Assembly (NCBI RefSeq): GCF_900143065.1
Contig: NZ_FRCX01000012.1
Coordinates: 62,001 to 126,000 of the forward strand
DNA from: Duganella sacchari
GTDB lineage: Bacteria > Pseudomonadota > Gammaproteobacteria > Burkholderiales > Burkholderiaceae_D
Direction: 5' to 3'
Length of the DNA stretch: 64,000 bases
The translations under genes were made by a program, and so were the position numbers. The number at the start of each line of letters is the position of its first letter. Position 1 is the stretch's first letter. The notes below the pieces were generated by a model. That model was not told the origin of the DNA and made no database searches. It saw only the letters and a program-made list of their open reading frames with translations. This document shows positions 33,185 through 41,481 of this stretch, piece after piece.

Positions 33185-34162
33185 ATGGATACCGTGTTTG
33201 CCATGTTCGCGGTGCTGCTGTTTGCGGCGGTCATCCTGATGGTAGAGGGCGCGTGGCTGTGGTGGTCCGGCGTGCATGGCAGTGCTGCGCGGCGTATCGC
33301 CAAACGTCTGCGGCTGATGTCGGCCAGCGGCGATGGTAATGGTGAGCGCGTGGATATCCTGAAACGCCGCGCCTACAGCCGGCAACCTGCCCTGGACAAG
33401 CTGCTGCGCCGCGTCGCCAGGCTGGCGCTGCTGGACCGCTTGCTGATGCAGGCGGGTGTGCGCTGGTCGGTGGCGCAGTTTCTTGGCTGTTCGGTGTCGG
33501 CCGCCGCCGTGGCGCTCTTGCTGGTGCAGATACTGCAAATGCCATTTGCGCCGGCCGCTGGCGTGCTGGCCCTTTCCGTGAGCCTGCCCTGGCTGGCATT
33601 GATGAGGACACGCAGTGCGCGATTGCGCAAGCTCGAGGAGCAGTTGCCGGAAGCCGCAGATTTCCTTGGCCGCGCACTGCGTGCCGGGCACTCCTTCGCC
33701 AATGTGATGCAGATGGTAGGCGAGGAGATGCCTGATCCTATCGCTGGTGAATTCAAATTCGCCTATGAGGAAATCAACTATGGCGTGCCAATGAATGAGG
33801 CTTTGCACAACCTGGCATTGCGTGTGCCGCTGACGGACTTGCGCTATCTGGTGATCGCGGTGCTGATACAGCGCGAGTCCGGCGGCAATCTGGCGGAAGT
33901 GTTCAGCAATATCAGCCGCCTGATACGGGCGCGTTTGAAGCTGCTGTCGCAGGTCAGGGTGATGTCTGCCGAAGGCCGCATGTCTGCCTGGGTATTGGGG
34001 CTGCTGCCGGCCGGCGTGATGGCACTGATGGTGTTATCCAATCCGGCCTATGTACGCGTTCTGTGGACAGATCCCCTCGGCGTGCAGCTGGTCTGGTACG
34101 CGCTGATCGTCGCTGCTTGCGGCGTGCTGTGGATGCGCAAGCTGATACGCATACGTGTGTGA
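33185..34162 (+). CDS. tadB: Tad inner-membrane platform protein TadB
   Basis: 325 residues from the ATG at 33185; an in-frame GTG at 33176 overlaps the cpaF stop and is less likely. A hydrophobic N-terminal segment (MDTVFAMFAVLLFAAVILM) and C-terminal segments (AGVMALMVLSNP, YALIVAACGVLWM) flank a GspF-type cytoplasmic domain with LEEQLPEAADFLGRALRAGH and NLAEVFSNISRLIRARLKLL. TadB and TadC form the platform contacting the CpaF ATPase. Confidence 0.92.
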   Translation: MDTVFAMFAVLLFAAVILMVEGAWLWWSGVHGSAARRIAKRLRLMSASGDGNGERVDILKRRAYSRQPALDKLLRRVARLALLDRLLMQAGVRWSVAQFLGCSVSAAAVALLLVQILQMPFAPAAGVLALSVSLPWLALMRTRSARLRKLEEQLPEAADFLGRALRAGHSFANVMQMVGEEMPDPIAGEFKFAYEEINYGVPMNEALHNLALRVPLTDLRYLVIAVLIQRESGGNLAEVFSNISRLIRARLKLLSQVRVMSAEGRMSAWVLGLLPAGVMALMVLSNPAYVRVLWTDPLGVQLVWYALIVAACGVLWMRKLIRIRV

Positions 34163-34173
34163 AGGAGAGCGGC

Positions 34174-35091
34174 ATGGGCGCGACGCAAATTGCATTCCTG
34201 GCGGTGGTGTTTGTGGTGGCAGCTGGTATCGCGGTGGCGGCACTGCTGGTGCTTTCTCCGGTGGCGTTGCGCGACCGGTTGAATGACGTGGTGGAGCCGA
34301 CCGAGTCCGTGCCAGAGCCGCTGGCCGGTGGCTGGGTGGAAAAGGTGGCGCAGGCAGCGCAGCCTTTTTCACGCCTGTCCTTGCCGGAAGAGGGGTGGGA
34401 GCGTTCACCTTTGCGGACGCGCTTCATGAACGCCGGATGGCGCAGCGCTTCTGCGCCGTCGCTGTATTTTGCGACGAAGACGCTGCTGTCGCTTGGCCTT
34501 CCTGCTATCGCGGCCATGTGCGGCGCGTTTTCAGTCACCGGCGCGCTGTATTTGCTGCTGCTGATCGCAGCGATTGGCTACTACTTGCCCAATGCTGTTT
34601 TGTCACACAAGGCCGTAGCGCGTTGCCGCGAGATTTTTGAGACTTTCCCCGATGCGCTGGACCTGCTGACGGTCTGCGTGGAAGCGGGCCTGAGCCTCGA
34701 GCGTGCGCTAACCAAGGTGGCGGGTGAAATTCACATCAAAAGCATGGCACTGGCGCAGGAACTGCAATTGGCGCTGATGGAGATGCGGGCCGGCTTCACC
34801 AAGGAGCGCGCCTTGCGCAATCTGGCGTTGCGCAGCGGCGTGGAAGATGTCGATACCTTGGTGGCCATGCTGATCCAGTCCGAACGCTTCGGCACCAGCA
34901 TGGGAGATTCGCTGCGCGTCCATTCCGATAACTTGCGCAGCAAGCGTAGCGTGCTGGCCGAAGAAGCTGCCGCCAAGATCGCGCTCAAGCTGTTGTTCCC
35001 GCTGATCTTCTGCATTTTCCCTACGCTGATGCTGGTGCTGATTGGCCCGGCAGGGATACAGATTTACCGGATGATGCAGCTTAATCACTAG
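34174..35091 (+). CDS. tadC: Tad inner-membrane platform protein TadC
   Basis: 305 residues from the ATG at 34174, preceded by GAAGGAGAGC. The N-terminal membrane segment (IAFLAVVFVVAAGIAVAALLVL) is followed by a middle hydrophobic stretch and a GspF-type domain with FPDALDLLTVCVEAGLSLERAL and LVAMLIQSERFGTSMGDSLR, then C-terminal helices (FPLIFCIFPTLMLVLIGPA). It is paired with tadB and lies 8 bp before the damaged lipoprotein gene. Confidence 0.92.
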   Translation: MGATQIAFLAVVFVVAAGIAVAALLVLSPVALRDRLNDVVEPTESVPEPLAGGWVEKVAQAAQPFSRLSLPEEGWERSPLRTRFMNAGWRSASAPSLYFATKTLLSLGLPAIAAMCGAFSVTGALYLLLLIAAIGYYLPNAVLSHKAVARCREIFETFPDALDLLTVCVEAGLSLERALTKVAGEIHIKSMALAQELQLALMEMRAGFTKERALRNLALRSGVEDVDTLVAMLIQSERFGTSMGDSLRVHSDNLRSKRSVLAEEAAAKIALKLLFPLIFCIFPTLMLVLIGPAGIQIYRMMQLNH

Positions 35092-35099
35092 GAGCCATG

Positions 35100-35684
35100 A
35101 TGAAGAACGCAATCGTCACCGGCGCTGGACTGTTTCTGATGGCCTGCGCTGCCACTCCGCCGCAGGACCATGTCACGCCGCTGGAACAAGCCTGTTTGCG
35201 TGATCCGCTCGACGCGTCCAGGTGGGAGTAGCTGGCCACAGCGCTTGCGGCTGAAGGCGAGCCTGAACGTGCACGCGCCATGCATCATCAGGCGTCGTCG
35301 TTGCGCCAGCATGATGTGCAACAGGATTACGAGACGCTGAAGTTCGCGCGCACCGAAGTGCGGCAACTCGGTCCCGCGCTGGTGGCGGTGGTATGCACCG
35401 ACGCCGACACGGTAAGGCTCGAGATCAGCAATGGCAATGGTGTCGCTGGCGCGGCAGCACGCCTGGCCCGTCAGCTCAGGGTGGACGGTTTGCAGACAGT
35501 GCATCTGACGAATGTGAAGCCGTTCAATGTGCCGCAAAGCCGTATCGAGTATCAGCATGCGCAGAAGACGATGGCGCTGGTATTGGCGCAGCGCCTGCAT
35601 CTGCCGCTGTATCAACGCACGGCGGGCAACGCGTACGCCGACATGCGTATCGTGCTTGGTCACGACATCCGCTACCTCAAATAA
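35100..35684 (+). pseudogene. Tad-locus TPR / LytR_C lipoprotein gene with an in-frame amber codon
   Basis: A single frame of 194 codons is interrupted at codon 44 by TAG (35229-35231). Before it the peptide is a lipoprotein (MKNAIVTGAGLFLMACAATPP, lipobox LMAC) starting a TPR-like helix (DPLDASRWE); after it the same frame continues LATALAAEGEPERARAMHHQ, completing a TPR, then a LytR_C-like domain (VRLEISNGNGVAGAAARLARQL to DIRYLK). The joined product looks whole, so the stop is a recent point change or a sequencing error; CAG to TAG is one step. An ATG at 35280 could restart but has no ribosome site and no signal. It takes the TadD position in the locus. Confidence 0.8.
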
Positions 35685-35721
35685 AAAAACCGTCCGAAAG
35701 GAGTGGCCTCCTTTGGGACGG
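35683..35721 (-). terminator. Rho-independent terminator for the minus-strand genes at 35.8 kb
   Basis: Stem of CCGTCC + AAAGGAG (35690-35703) with CTCCTTT + GGACGG (35708-35721), one G-G mismatch and a 4-nt loop. The A-run at 35683-35689 gives a U-run on the minus strand. It may also act as an end for the tad operon. Confidence 0.8.
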
Positions 35722-35775
35722 TAAAAACACACCCATGTGTTTACGATAGCCCGGCCACGCAGGCCGGAGCGTTCC

Positions 35776-36543
35776 TTACTGCCAGCTCACGTTGCCCATG
35801 CCGCGTGCGCTGGCGTTACGATTGGCTGGGTTACCAAATACCTTGGCCGAACCCATGCCCGTTAATTTCAGATTGGCGTTAGTCCTGGCGTACACCTGTG
35901 CACTACCCAGACCGCTCATGTTGACGTCGATGCTGTCGGCGCGCAACTGCTGCGCATCCAGACTACCAACGCCGCCAAGGCTCGCCTTCAACTGTTTGGT
36001 TTGGCCGCTCATTTCGATGTGGCCAGCACCACTCAAGGACAGATCGACGCTGTCGCTGTTGCCGCCGTTGACGGTCATGCCGCCTACGCCGCCAAGGCGT
36101 ACGTCCATATTCCGATATTGCGCATCGACTTTGACGGAGCCTGCTCCCTCCAGTGCCAGACGCAGATTGTCGCCGTTAAAGCCGCTTACTTCAGTCGCGC
36201 CGACGCCGGAGGAAGTCAGCATGCGCAGATTGGGCAGCGTGAGTTCGGCGCGCAGTTCACGCTTGTTACCGAAGTTAAAAGAGTTCATCTTCTGGGTGCC
36301 GATGTGCAGTTTGTCGCCGCTCTGTTCGACCACCACTTTTTTCAGTGCTTCCGGTTCGCCATAGATGGTCAGCGTCGCCGTGCTACCTTGCTTCACCTTC
36401 AGGCTGATGACGCCATCGAGTTCGATATTGACGGCGCGGGCATCAATGCTGCGGCTCTCGCTGGTAGCGTCGGCAGCCAGCGCGGTGTGCGCGCCGCTGC
36501 CCAGTACCGCTGCCAGCATCGCAGCCTTCATCAATTTTTTCAT
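35776..36543 (-). CDS. DUF2807 (GIN domain) exported protein
   Basis: 255 residues from the second of two adjacent ATGs (6 bp from GGAG); the first at 36546 is equally possible. Signal peptide MKKLMKAAMLAAVLGSGAHTALA. The mature part is a series of short repeats typical of the GIN/adhesin beta-solenoid: LTSSGVGATEVSG, LALEGAGSVKVDA, VRLGGVGGMTVNG, LSLSGAGHIEMSG, ASLGGVGSLDAQ, VNMSGLGSAQVYA, LKLTGMGSAKVFG. No enzymatic motif. It is a periplasmic or surface protein of unknown function, with a terminator just downstream. Confidence 0.85.
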   Translation of the reverse strand: MKKLMKAAMLAAVLGSGAHTALAADATSESRSIDARAVNIELDGVISLKVKQGSTATLTIYGEPEALKKVVVEQSGDKLHIGTQKMNSFNFGNKRELRAELTLPNLRMLTSSGVGATEVSGFNGDNLRLALEGAGSVKVDAQYRNMDVRLGGVGGMTVNGGNSDSVDLSLSGAGHIEMSGQTKQLKASLGGVGSLDAQQLRADSIDVNMSGLGSAQVYARTNANLKLTGMGSAKVFGNPANRNASARGMGNVSWQ

Positions 36544-36569
36544 CATGCGCTCCGTCGACGTTGAGTGAA

Positions 36570-36752
36570 TTACAGCGCAGCTTTTTCAGCAGCGGTCAGG
36601 CGTTTTGCGGTGACCGTCACGGTCTGCATGGCCGATGCTTCTGCTTTCACTGCGATCACTGGCGTGCTGACTGCGGCGGTGGCGAAGGAAGTAGCGCTGG
36701 CGATGACGATAGCTGCTACGAAGATGGCTTCCATGTTTTTTGCGATGTTCAT
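36570..36752 (-). CDS. Small exported or membrane protein, 60 residues, unknown function
   Basis: MNIAKNMEAIFVAAIVIASA with an Ala-rich hydrophobic segment (to about residue 27) and a small polar tail MQTVTVTAKRLTAAEKAAL. A strong AAGGAG precedes the ATG, which makes translation likely. The hydrophobic segment could be a signal peptide cleaved near FATA or a membrane anchor. The VTVTAKR tail resembles the region just after the TonB box of TonB receptors, though this may be chance. It lies 27 bp upstream of the DUF2807 gene on the same strand. I do not recognise a family. Confidence 0.7.
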   Translation of the reverse strand: MNIAKNMEAIFVAAIVIASATSFATAAVSTPVIAVKAEASAMQTVTVTAKRLTAAEKAAL

Positions 36753-36865
36753 TTTGAGCTCCTTGTGGGTGGTTAGTTCGTTGCGTTGAGTGAACTATAG
36801 ACAAGGGCTACCCGTCCATCCATGGGGATGTGACGAACTGCAAAAAAAGGGGGGCAGAATGCGTT

Positions 36866-37762
36866 TTAAGGGTGCGAAGCGGCGCCGCACAGCAGCTGTT
36901 CGTTGGCGGCATACAGCTGCGACAGCCAGACGGACACGGTTTTAAAGCGGGCGATTGAGCCGGCGTCCCGATGGCTTAGCAGCCAGATATCGCGCTGGAC
37001 TTCGACATTGGCGCCAATGCGCTGCAGGCCTTCCTGCGCGCCCATGATGCAGGGCAGGAGCGCCATGCCCACGCCGGCGCGGCAGGCGCGCACCATGGTG
37101 CTGAGGCTATTCACGCGCAGGACTTTGCGCGGCTGCGGTTCCATCGCCGCCAGCCATTGCATCTCCGCGGTGTTGGCTAGCGTGTCGTCATAGGCGATCC
37201 ACGGCTGCGTACCCCAGCAGGCGCGCGGCGTGTCGGCGAACCTGGCGTGTCCATAGACCGCAAAACCCAGGTCGCCCAGCTTGCGCATCACCAGCGCTGC
37301 GTCTTCGCTGGGTTTGCCCAGGCGCAGGGCGAAGTCGGCCTCGCGGCGGGTGAAGGAGAGGTTTTGATTTTCCGCCTGCAGCGTCAGTTGCAGGTGAGGG
37401 TGCTGCGCGTGCAGGGCAGGGACGTGCTCCAGCAACCAGTAATCGAACAGGAAATCGATGGAGGTGATGTTGACCGCGCCCAGTACCGCATCCGCCTCCT
37501 GCGACGAGGCCTGCAACATGCTTTGCACATTCCCATAGACCGCTTCGCCGTGCTCGACAAAGACCTGGCCGGCATCGGTGAGCTGGTAGCCGGTGTTATC
37601 GCGGATGAACAAGCGCAGCTTGAGCGCTTTCTCGGCGGCGGCAATGCGGCGGCTGATGGTGGAGGCGTCGACGCCCAGCTGGCGGCCGGTAGCGCTCATG
37701 CTGCCGCTGCGGGCCAGCGCGAGAATCAGCGGGATGTCGTTCCAGTCGAAGTCGTTACTCAT
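36866..37762 (-). CDS. LysR family transcriptional regulator, divergent from an alpha/beta hydrolase
   Basis: 298 residues from the ATG at 37762 (MSNDFDWNDIPLILALARSG); another in-frame ATG lies 6 bp upstream at 37768. HTH region SMSATGRQLGVDASTISRRI and AAEKALKLRLFIRDNTGYQLTDAG. The effector half includes READFALRLGKP, VNSLSTMVRACRAGVGMALLP. It belongs to the LysR group with the WNDL-like N-terminus. Its likely target is the divergent hydrolase gene. Confidence 0.9.
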   Translation of the reverse strand: MSNDFDWNDIPLILALARSGSMSATGRQLGVDASTISRRIAAAEKALKLRLFIRDNTGYQLTDAGQVFVEHGEAVYGNVQSMLQASSQEADAVLGAVNITSIDFLFDYWLLEHVPALHAQHPHLQLTLQAENQNLSFTRREADFALRLGKPSEDAALVMRKLGDLGFAVYGHARFADTPRACWGTQPWIAYDDTLANTAEMQWLAAMEPQPRKVLRVNSLSTMVRACRAGVGMALLPCIMGAQEGLQRIGANVEVQRDIWLLSHRDAGSIARFKTVSVWLSQLYAANEQLLCGAASHP

Positions 37763-37817
37763 TGCCATGGTGGGGTCTGCATTTTTGCAAAGTGGCCTTG
37801 CAGTGTTGTCTGTTCCG

Positions 37818-37827
37818 CAAACGTTTG
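37818..37827. promoter_or_regulatory. Possible LysR site in the divergent lysR/hydrolase region
   Basis: CAAACGTTTG is a perfect 10-bp palindrome inside the 158-bp divergent region, within a longer imperfect inverted repeat (CCG...CGG). Short enough to arise by chance. Confidence 0.3.
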
Positions 37828-37920
37828 GCGCGGCCTAAGATGCACTTCATCGCCGCTGCAGAACGAAACGACTGTAGCACAACACCAAATGTCTATACAT
37901 CGCCTATAAGGAAGAAGATC

Positions 37921-38757
37921 ATGAACGCAAGCACCATCACCACCCGCGACGGCGTCGAAATTTACTACAAGGACTGGGGACCACGTGACGGCCAGCCAGT
38001 CATTCTGAGCCACGGCTGGCCGCTGAGCTCGGACAGCTGGGAATCGGCAGCCTTCTTCCTGGCCAATAACGGCTTCCGCGTGATTACCCATGACCGCCGT
38101 GGTCACGGCCGTTCCAGCCAGCCTTGGGAGGGCAACGATATGGACCACTACGCCGACGACCTGGCGCAGTTGATTGAGGTGCTGGACCTGAAGAACATCA
38201 TCCTGGCCGGTTTCTCGACTGGCGGCGGCGAAGTGGCACGTTACGTCGGCCGCCACGGCACTAAACGCATCGCCAAACTGGGCTTGATTTCCGCTGTGCC
38301 ACCGCTGATGCTGAAAACGGCCGATAATCCGGATGGCCTGCCACTCGAGGTGTTTGATGGCATCCGCCAGGGCCAGATCAAGGACCGTGGTCAGCTTTAT
38401 CTGGATATTGCGTCCGGCCCGTTCTACAACTACAACCGACCAGGCGCCAAGCCATCGCAGGGCATCATCCAGGCCTGGTATGCCCAAGGCATGCAAGGCG
38501 GCTTCAAAAACACCTACGATTCGATCAAAGCCTTCTCGGAAACCGACTTCCGCGACGACCTGAAAAAGTTCGACAAGCCGACCCTCATCATCCACGGCGA
38601 TGATGACCAGATCGTGCCGATCAAGGCCGCCGGCATTGCCTCGGCCAAAATCGTGAAAGGAGCAAAGCTGATCGTCTACCCAGGTGCACCCCACGGCCTG
38701 ACCGACACGCACAAAGAGAAGTTCAACAACGACTTCCTGGCCTTCGCCAAATCGTAA
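37921..38757 (+). CDS. Alpha/beta hydrolase, non-heme chloroperoxidase type
   Basis: 278 residues from the ATG at 37921, with AAGGAAGAAG upstream. The alpha/beta-hydrolase fold is clear: oxyanion region LSHGWPLSSD, DRRGHGRSSQP, nucleophile Ser99 in GFSTGGGE, aspartate in IIHGDDDQIVP and histidine in GAPHGLTDTH. The closest family is cofactor-free haloperoxidase / esterase; perhydrolysis is usually a side activity, so an ester substrate is likely. No signal peptide. Controlled probably by the divergent LysR protein. Followed by a hairpin terminator. Confidence 0.9.
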   Translation: MNASTITTRDGVEIYYKDWGPRDGQPVILSHGWPLSSDSWESAAFFLANNGFRVITHDRRGHGRSSQPWEGNDMDHYADDLAQLIEVLDLKNIILAGFSTGGGEVARYVGRHGTKRIAKLGLISAVPPLMLKTADNPDGLPLEVFDGIRQGQIKDRGQLYLDIASGPFYNYNRPGAKPSQGIIQAWYAQGMQGGFKNTYDSIKAFSETDFRDDLKKFDKPTLIIHGDDDQIVPIKAAGIASAKIVKGAKLIVYPGAPHGLTDTHKEKFNNDFLAFAKS

Positions 38758-38762
38758 TCGCC

Positions 38763-38787
38763 AAGGCCGCCTGCGGGCGGCCTTTCT
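38763..38787 (+). terminator. Hairpin terminator of the hydrolase gene
   Basis: Perfect 9-bp stem AAGGCCGCC (38763-38771) / GGCGGCCTT (38776-38784), 4-nt loop, then TCT. The U-run is short. Confidence 0.65.
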
Positions 38788-38881
38788 GCGTGCGGGCCTG
38801 TGCGGGTGCTACTGTTGAATTATGTGAACAAGTGTGAGATTCTGGACACTGATACTCATCGGCTCCCATCGGGGTTTAAGC

Positions 38882-39628
38882 ATGCCAGCCAGGTCCGCCG
38901 TCACCATTTTCTTACTGTTGTGTGCTCTCGCGTTCCATGGCCGTTTGTCGGCCGAGGTGGTGAATGTCTACACCAGCGCGCGCGTGGCACCCTTGCTATC
39001 GAACGATGGTCACGGCATGTACGCCGATATGGTTGACTATCTGAACCGACAGAAAATCGGTGACCTGCAATTCAAGCTGATCTATTTGCCACGCAAGCGG
39101 CTGCAGCTGCAAGTTGAGAATGGCACTTTGGACGGCATCGTCATCGGCATGATGCCGCACTGGTTTGACGATGTGGCGCAGAAAAAATACCTGTGGACGG
39201 CGCCATTTGCGCTGGACCGCTATGTCGTTGTGCTACCCGTCAACCAGCCATACAGCGATACGGTGCCCGGTCCATTGGCGGGCCACACGCTGGGCATGGT
39301 GCTCGGCTATAGCTATCCCGATCTGGATGCGTGGATACGCCGGCAGGGACTGATCCGTAACGATGCAGGCAGCGATGAACACAATCTGGAAAAGCTACGC
39401 TTGCATCGCGTTGATGGCGTACTGGCGGCGGAATCCATCGTCCGCTGGTATCTCAAACAGCATGCGATGCAGGCGCAGTTTCAGGTCCACGTCCTGCCAT
39501 CGCAGCCGACCGAGCGGCGCTTTCTGATACCGCATGCGCAAGCTGCCATCTATCACAAGATCGCCCCCGTGCTGCGTAAGCTGAAGGACGATCCCGAGTG
39601 GCAGCGCAGCGTTGGCAAATACGAATAA
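38882..39628 (+). CDS. Periplasmic substrate-binding-like protein (SBP_bac_3 type)
   Basis: 248 residues from the ATG at 38882 chosen because it begins a good signal peptide (MPARSAVTIFLLLCALAFHG, cleaved near LSA); a longer frame to 38834 has no signal at its start. The mature protein resembles family 3 solute-binding proteins: VVNVYTSARVAPLLSNDGHGMYADMVDYL, LDGIVIGMMPHWFDD, APFALDRYVVVLPV and GHTLGMVLGYSYPD. No permease or ATPase gene is near; lone copies of this family are common in such bacteria, as sensor-like or orphan binding proteins. Ligand unknown. Confidence 0.82.
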   Translation: MPARSAVTIFLLLCALAFHGRLSAEVVNVYTSARVAPLLSNDGHGMYADMVDYLNRQKIGDLQFKLIYLPRKRLQLQVENGTLDGIVIGMMPHWFDDVAQKKYLWTAPFALDRYVVVLPVNQPYSDTVPGPLAGHTLGMVLGYSYPDLDAWIRRQGLIRNDAGSDEHNLEKLRLHRVDGVLAAESIVRWYLKQHAMQAQFQVHVLPSQPTERRFLIPHAQAAIYHKIAPVLRKLKDDPEWQRSVGKYE

Positions 39629-39631
39629 GCC

Positions 39632-40516
39632 TTAGGCCAGCCGCGCACGGAACAAATCGACCGTGCGCTGCCATGCCAGTTTGGCTGCAGCGGCATCGTA
39701 GCGCGGTGTGGTGTCGTTGTTGAAGCCGTGTTCGGTACCGGGATAGACGTGGTACTCGTACTTCACCCCCGCTGCCTGCAAAGCCTTTTCATAAGCCGGC
39801 CAGCCGGCGCGGATGCGTTCATCTTTTTCGGCATCGTGTATCAGCAGCTGTGCCTTGATGCGCGCGGCCTCTTCCGCTTTCGGCTGTGCGCCGTAGAAGG
39901 GCACGGCCACCAGCAGCTCCGGCAGTTGTGTCGCCAGATAGTTGGCGATGCCGCCGCCGTAGCAGAAGCCAACCACGCCCAGCTTGCCATTGCTCTCAGG
40001 CTGCTGGCGCACCCAGTGCGCCGCCGCGATGAAGTCAGCACGCGTCTTGGTCTGATCCAGCTTGCCGAACAAGGTGCGGGCCTGATCCTCGTCGCCGGGG
40101 TAGCCGCCCAGGGTGTGCAAGGCATCCGGCGCGAAGGCCAGGAAACCATCCAGCGCCAGACGGCGCGCGATATCTTCTATGTGTGGGTTGAGACCGCGGT
40201 TCTCATGCACCACCAGCACCGTCGGCAGCTTGCCCTTGGCGCCAGCCGGCGTCACCAGATAGCCACGCACCGTGCCATTGCCTTGTGGCGAAGGCAGTTC
40301 CACATAGCGCGCGTTGACACGTTTGTCATCCGGCGTGATCAGTGGCGCTGCAAAGCTGGGGCTCAGTGCGGAGAGCAGGCGGGCAGCGGTAACGCCGCCT
40401 ACCGCATAGCGCGTGGCCGAGGACAGAAAGTCGCGGCGGCTGATGCGGCCGTGCACGTACTGGTCGAACAGCTTCATCACTTCCGGGTCAAAATCAGCTG
40501 CGGTCTTGCGTGTCAT
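39632..40516 (-). CDS. Dienelactone hydrolase family protein with a Tat-like signal
   Basis: 294 residues from the ATG at 40516, with GGAGG upstream. N-terminal RISRRDFLSSATRYAVGGV (about residues 23-41) is a twin-arginine export motif with a hydrophobic stretch up to PSFA, although it follows about 22 residues of polar leader, longer than usual. The DLH fold has VVHENRGLNPHIEDIARR, nucleophile Cys in GVVGFCYGGG, and the histidine in GTEHGFNND. Such enzymes hydrolyse lactones or related esters; the true substrate is unknown. Convergent with the binding-protein gene, 3 bp apart. Confidence 0.86.
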   Translation of the reverse strand: MTRKTAADFDPEVMKLFDQYVHGRISRRDFLSSATRYAVGGVTAARLLSALSPSFAAPLITPDDKRVNARYVELPSPQGNGTVRGYLVTPAGAKGKLPTVLVVHENRGLNPHIEDIARRLALDGFLAFAPDALHTLGGYPGDEDQARTLFGKLDQTKTRADFIAAAHWVRQQPESNGKLGVVGFCYGGGIANYLATQLPELLVAVPFYGAQPKAEEAARIKAQLLIHDAEKDERIRAGWPAYEKALQAAGVKYEYHVYPGTEHGFNNDTTPRYDAAAAKLAWQRTVDLFRARLA

Positions 40517-40752
40517 GTTGCGGCCTCCGTGGTTGAGATATTGGACATTGTGGTTTATTGCATGTGCTACCTGGGACATGCCGCGATCAGGCGGATACAC
40601 AGGCAATCTCAAGTACAGGCTTCATCCAGTCGCATCTATTTTTCAATGGGCTGCAGCGATTGTAGAAGCAAACGGAGGCGTGAATACGCTAATAGTTTTT
40701 CATATTGATATGCAGTTTTATATGCACGCGACGGCCTGCGCGTGAGTAAAAC

Positions 40753-40790
40753 AAAAAAGGGTTACAAGCGCATGCTTGTAGCCCTTTTTT
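40753..40790 (-). terminator. Strong bidirectional terminator after tRNA-Thr
   Basis: A long stem, AAAAAAGGGTTACAAGC (40753-40769) with GCTTGTAGCCCTTTTTT (40774-40790), has one G-T wobble and a 4-nt loop. Both ends carry A/T runs, so it can terminate both strands; it lies 12 bp beyond the tRNA 3' end. Confidence 0.9.
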
Positions 40791-40802
40791 AACTACTGCT
40801 TT

Positions 40803-40878
<76 letters not shown>

Positions 40879-40904
40879 GTAACTTTTACGGTGCGAATTA
40901 TACG

Positions 40905-41393
40905 CTATTTAATACGCGTAAGGGTGGGGCGGCCACCCTTTTTAGGGGGATCGGTGTCGTCGCCTGGCGCTTCGGTTTTCGCTTCTGCCGATGCTGGCGC
41001 CGACGGTGGCGGCACTGCCGACAGGACCGGCGCTGGCGCGTCTTCCACCGGCGCTGGTGCTGGCGGTGCCGATGGCTGGCCCAGCTGCGGTTCAAACGCC
41101 ATGCCCTGGCCGTTTTCGTTGGCGTAAATCGCCATCACGTTGTTGACCGGCACGTAGATTTCGCGCGAGACGCCGCCGAAGCGGGCGTGGAAGCGGATGC
41201 TGTCGTTGTCCATCTTCAGCCCCGAGGTGGCGCCAAAGCTGATGTTGAGCACGATTTCACCCTTCTTCACATATTCCATCGGCACCGTGGTGGAGGCGTC
41301 GACTTTGACGGCGAGGTAGGGCGTGTAGCCGCTGTCCGTGCACCATTCATAAATGGCGCGCAGCAGGTAGGGCTTGGTTGAGATTTCAGACAT
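40905..41393 (-). CDS. sspB: ClpXP protease specificity-enhancing factor SspB
   Basis: 162 residues from the ATG at 41393 (MSEISTKPYLLRAIYEWCTD). The N-terminal ssrA-tag-binding domain (VPMEYVKKGEIVLNISFGAT, FHARFGGVSREIYVPV) is followed by a Pro/Ala-rich linker and a C-terminal ClpX-docking tail, RPTLTRIK. It delivers ssrA-tagged proteins to ClpXP. It lies 88 bp downstream of sspA, its usual partner. Confidence 0.95.
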   Translation of the reverse strand: MSEISTKPYLLRAIYEWCTDSGYTPYLAVKVDASTTVPMEYVKKGEIVLNISFGATSGLKMDNDSIRFHARFGGVSREIYVPVNNVMAIYANENGQGMAFEPQLGQPSAPPAPAPVEDAPAPVLSAVPPPSAPASAEAKTEAPGDDTDPPKKGGRPTLTRIK

Positions 41394-41481
41394 GGGATTC
41401 CAGACTGCGGTAAAACACGGCGCGCCGCCCCCGAAGGCCGGCAAACGCGCCGCAATACTTCAACTAAATCAGCCAGACCGA

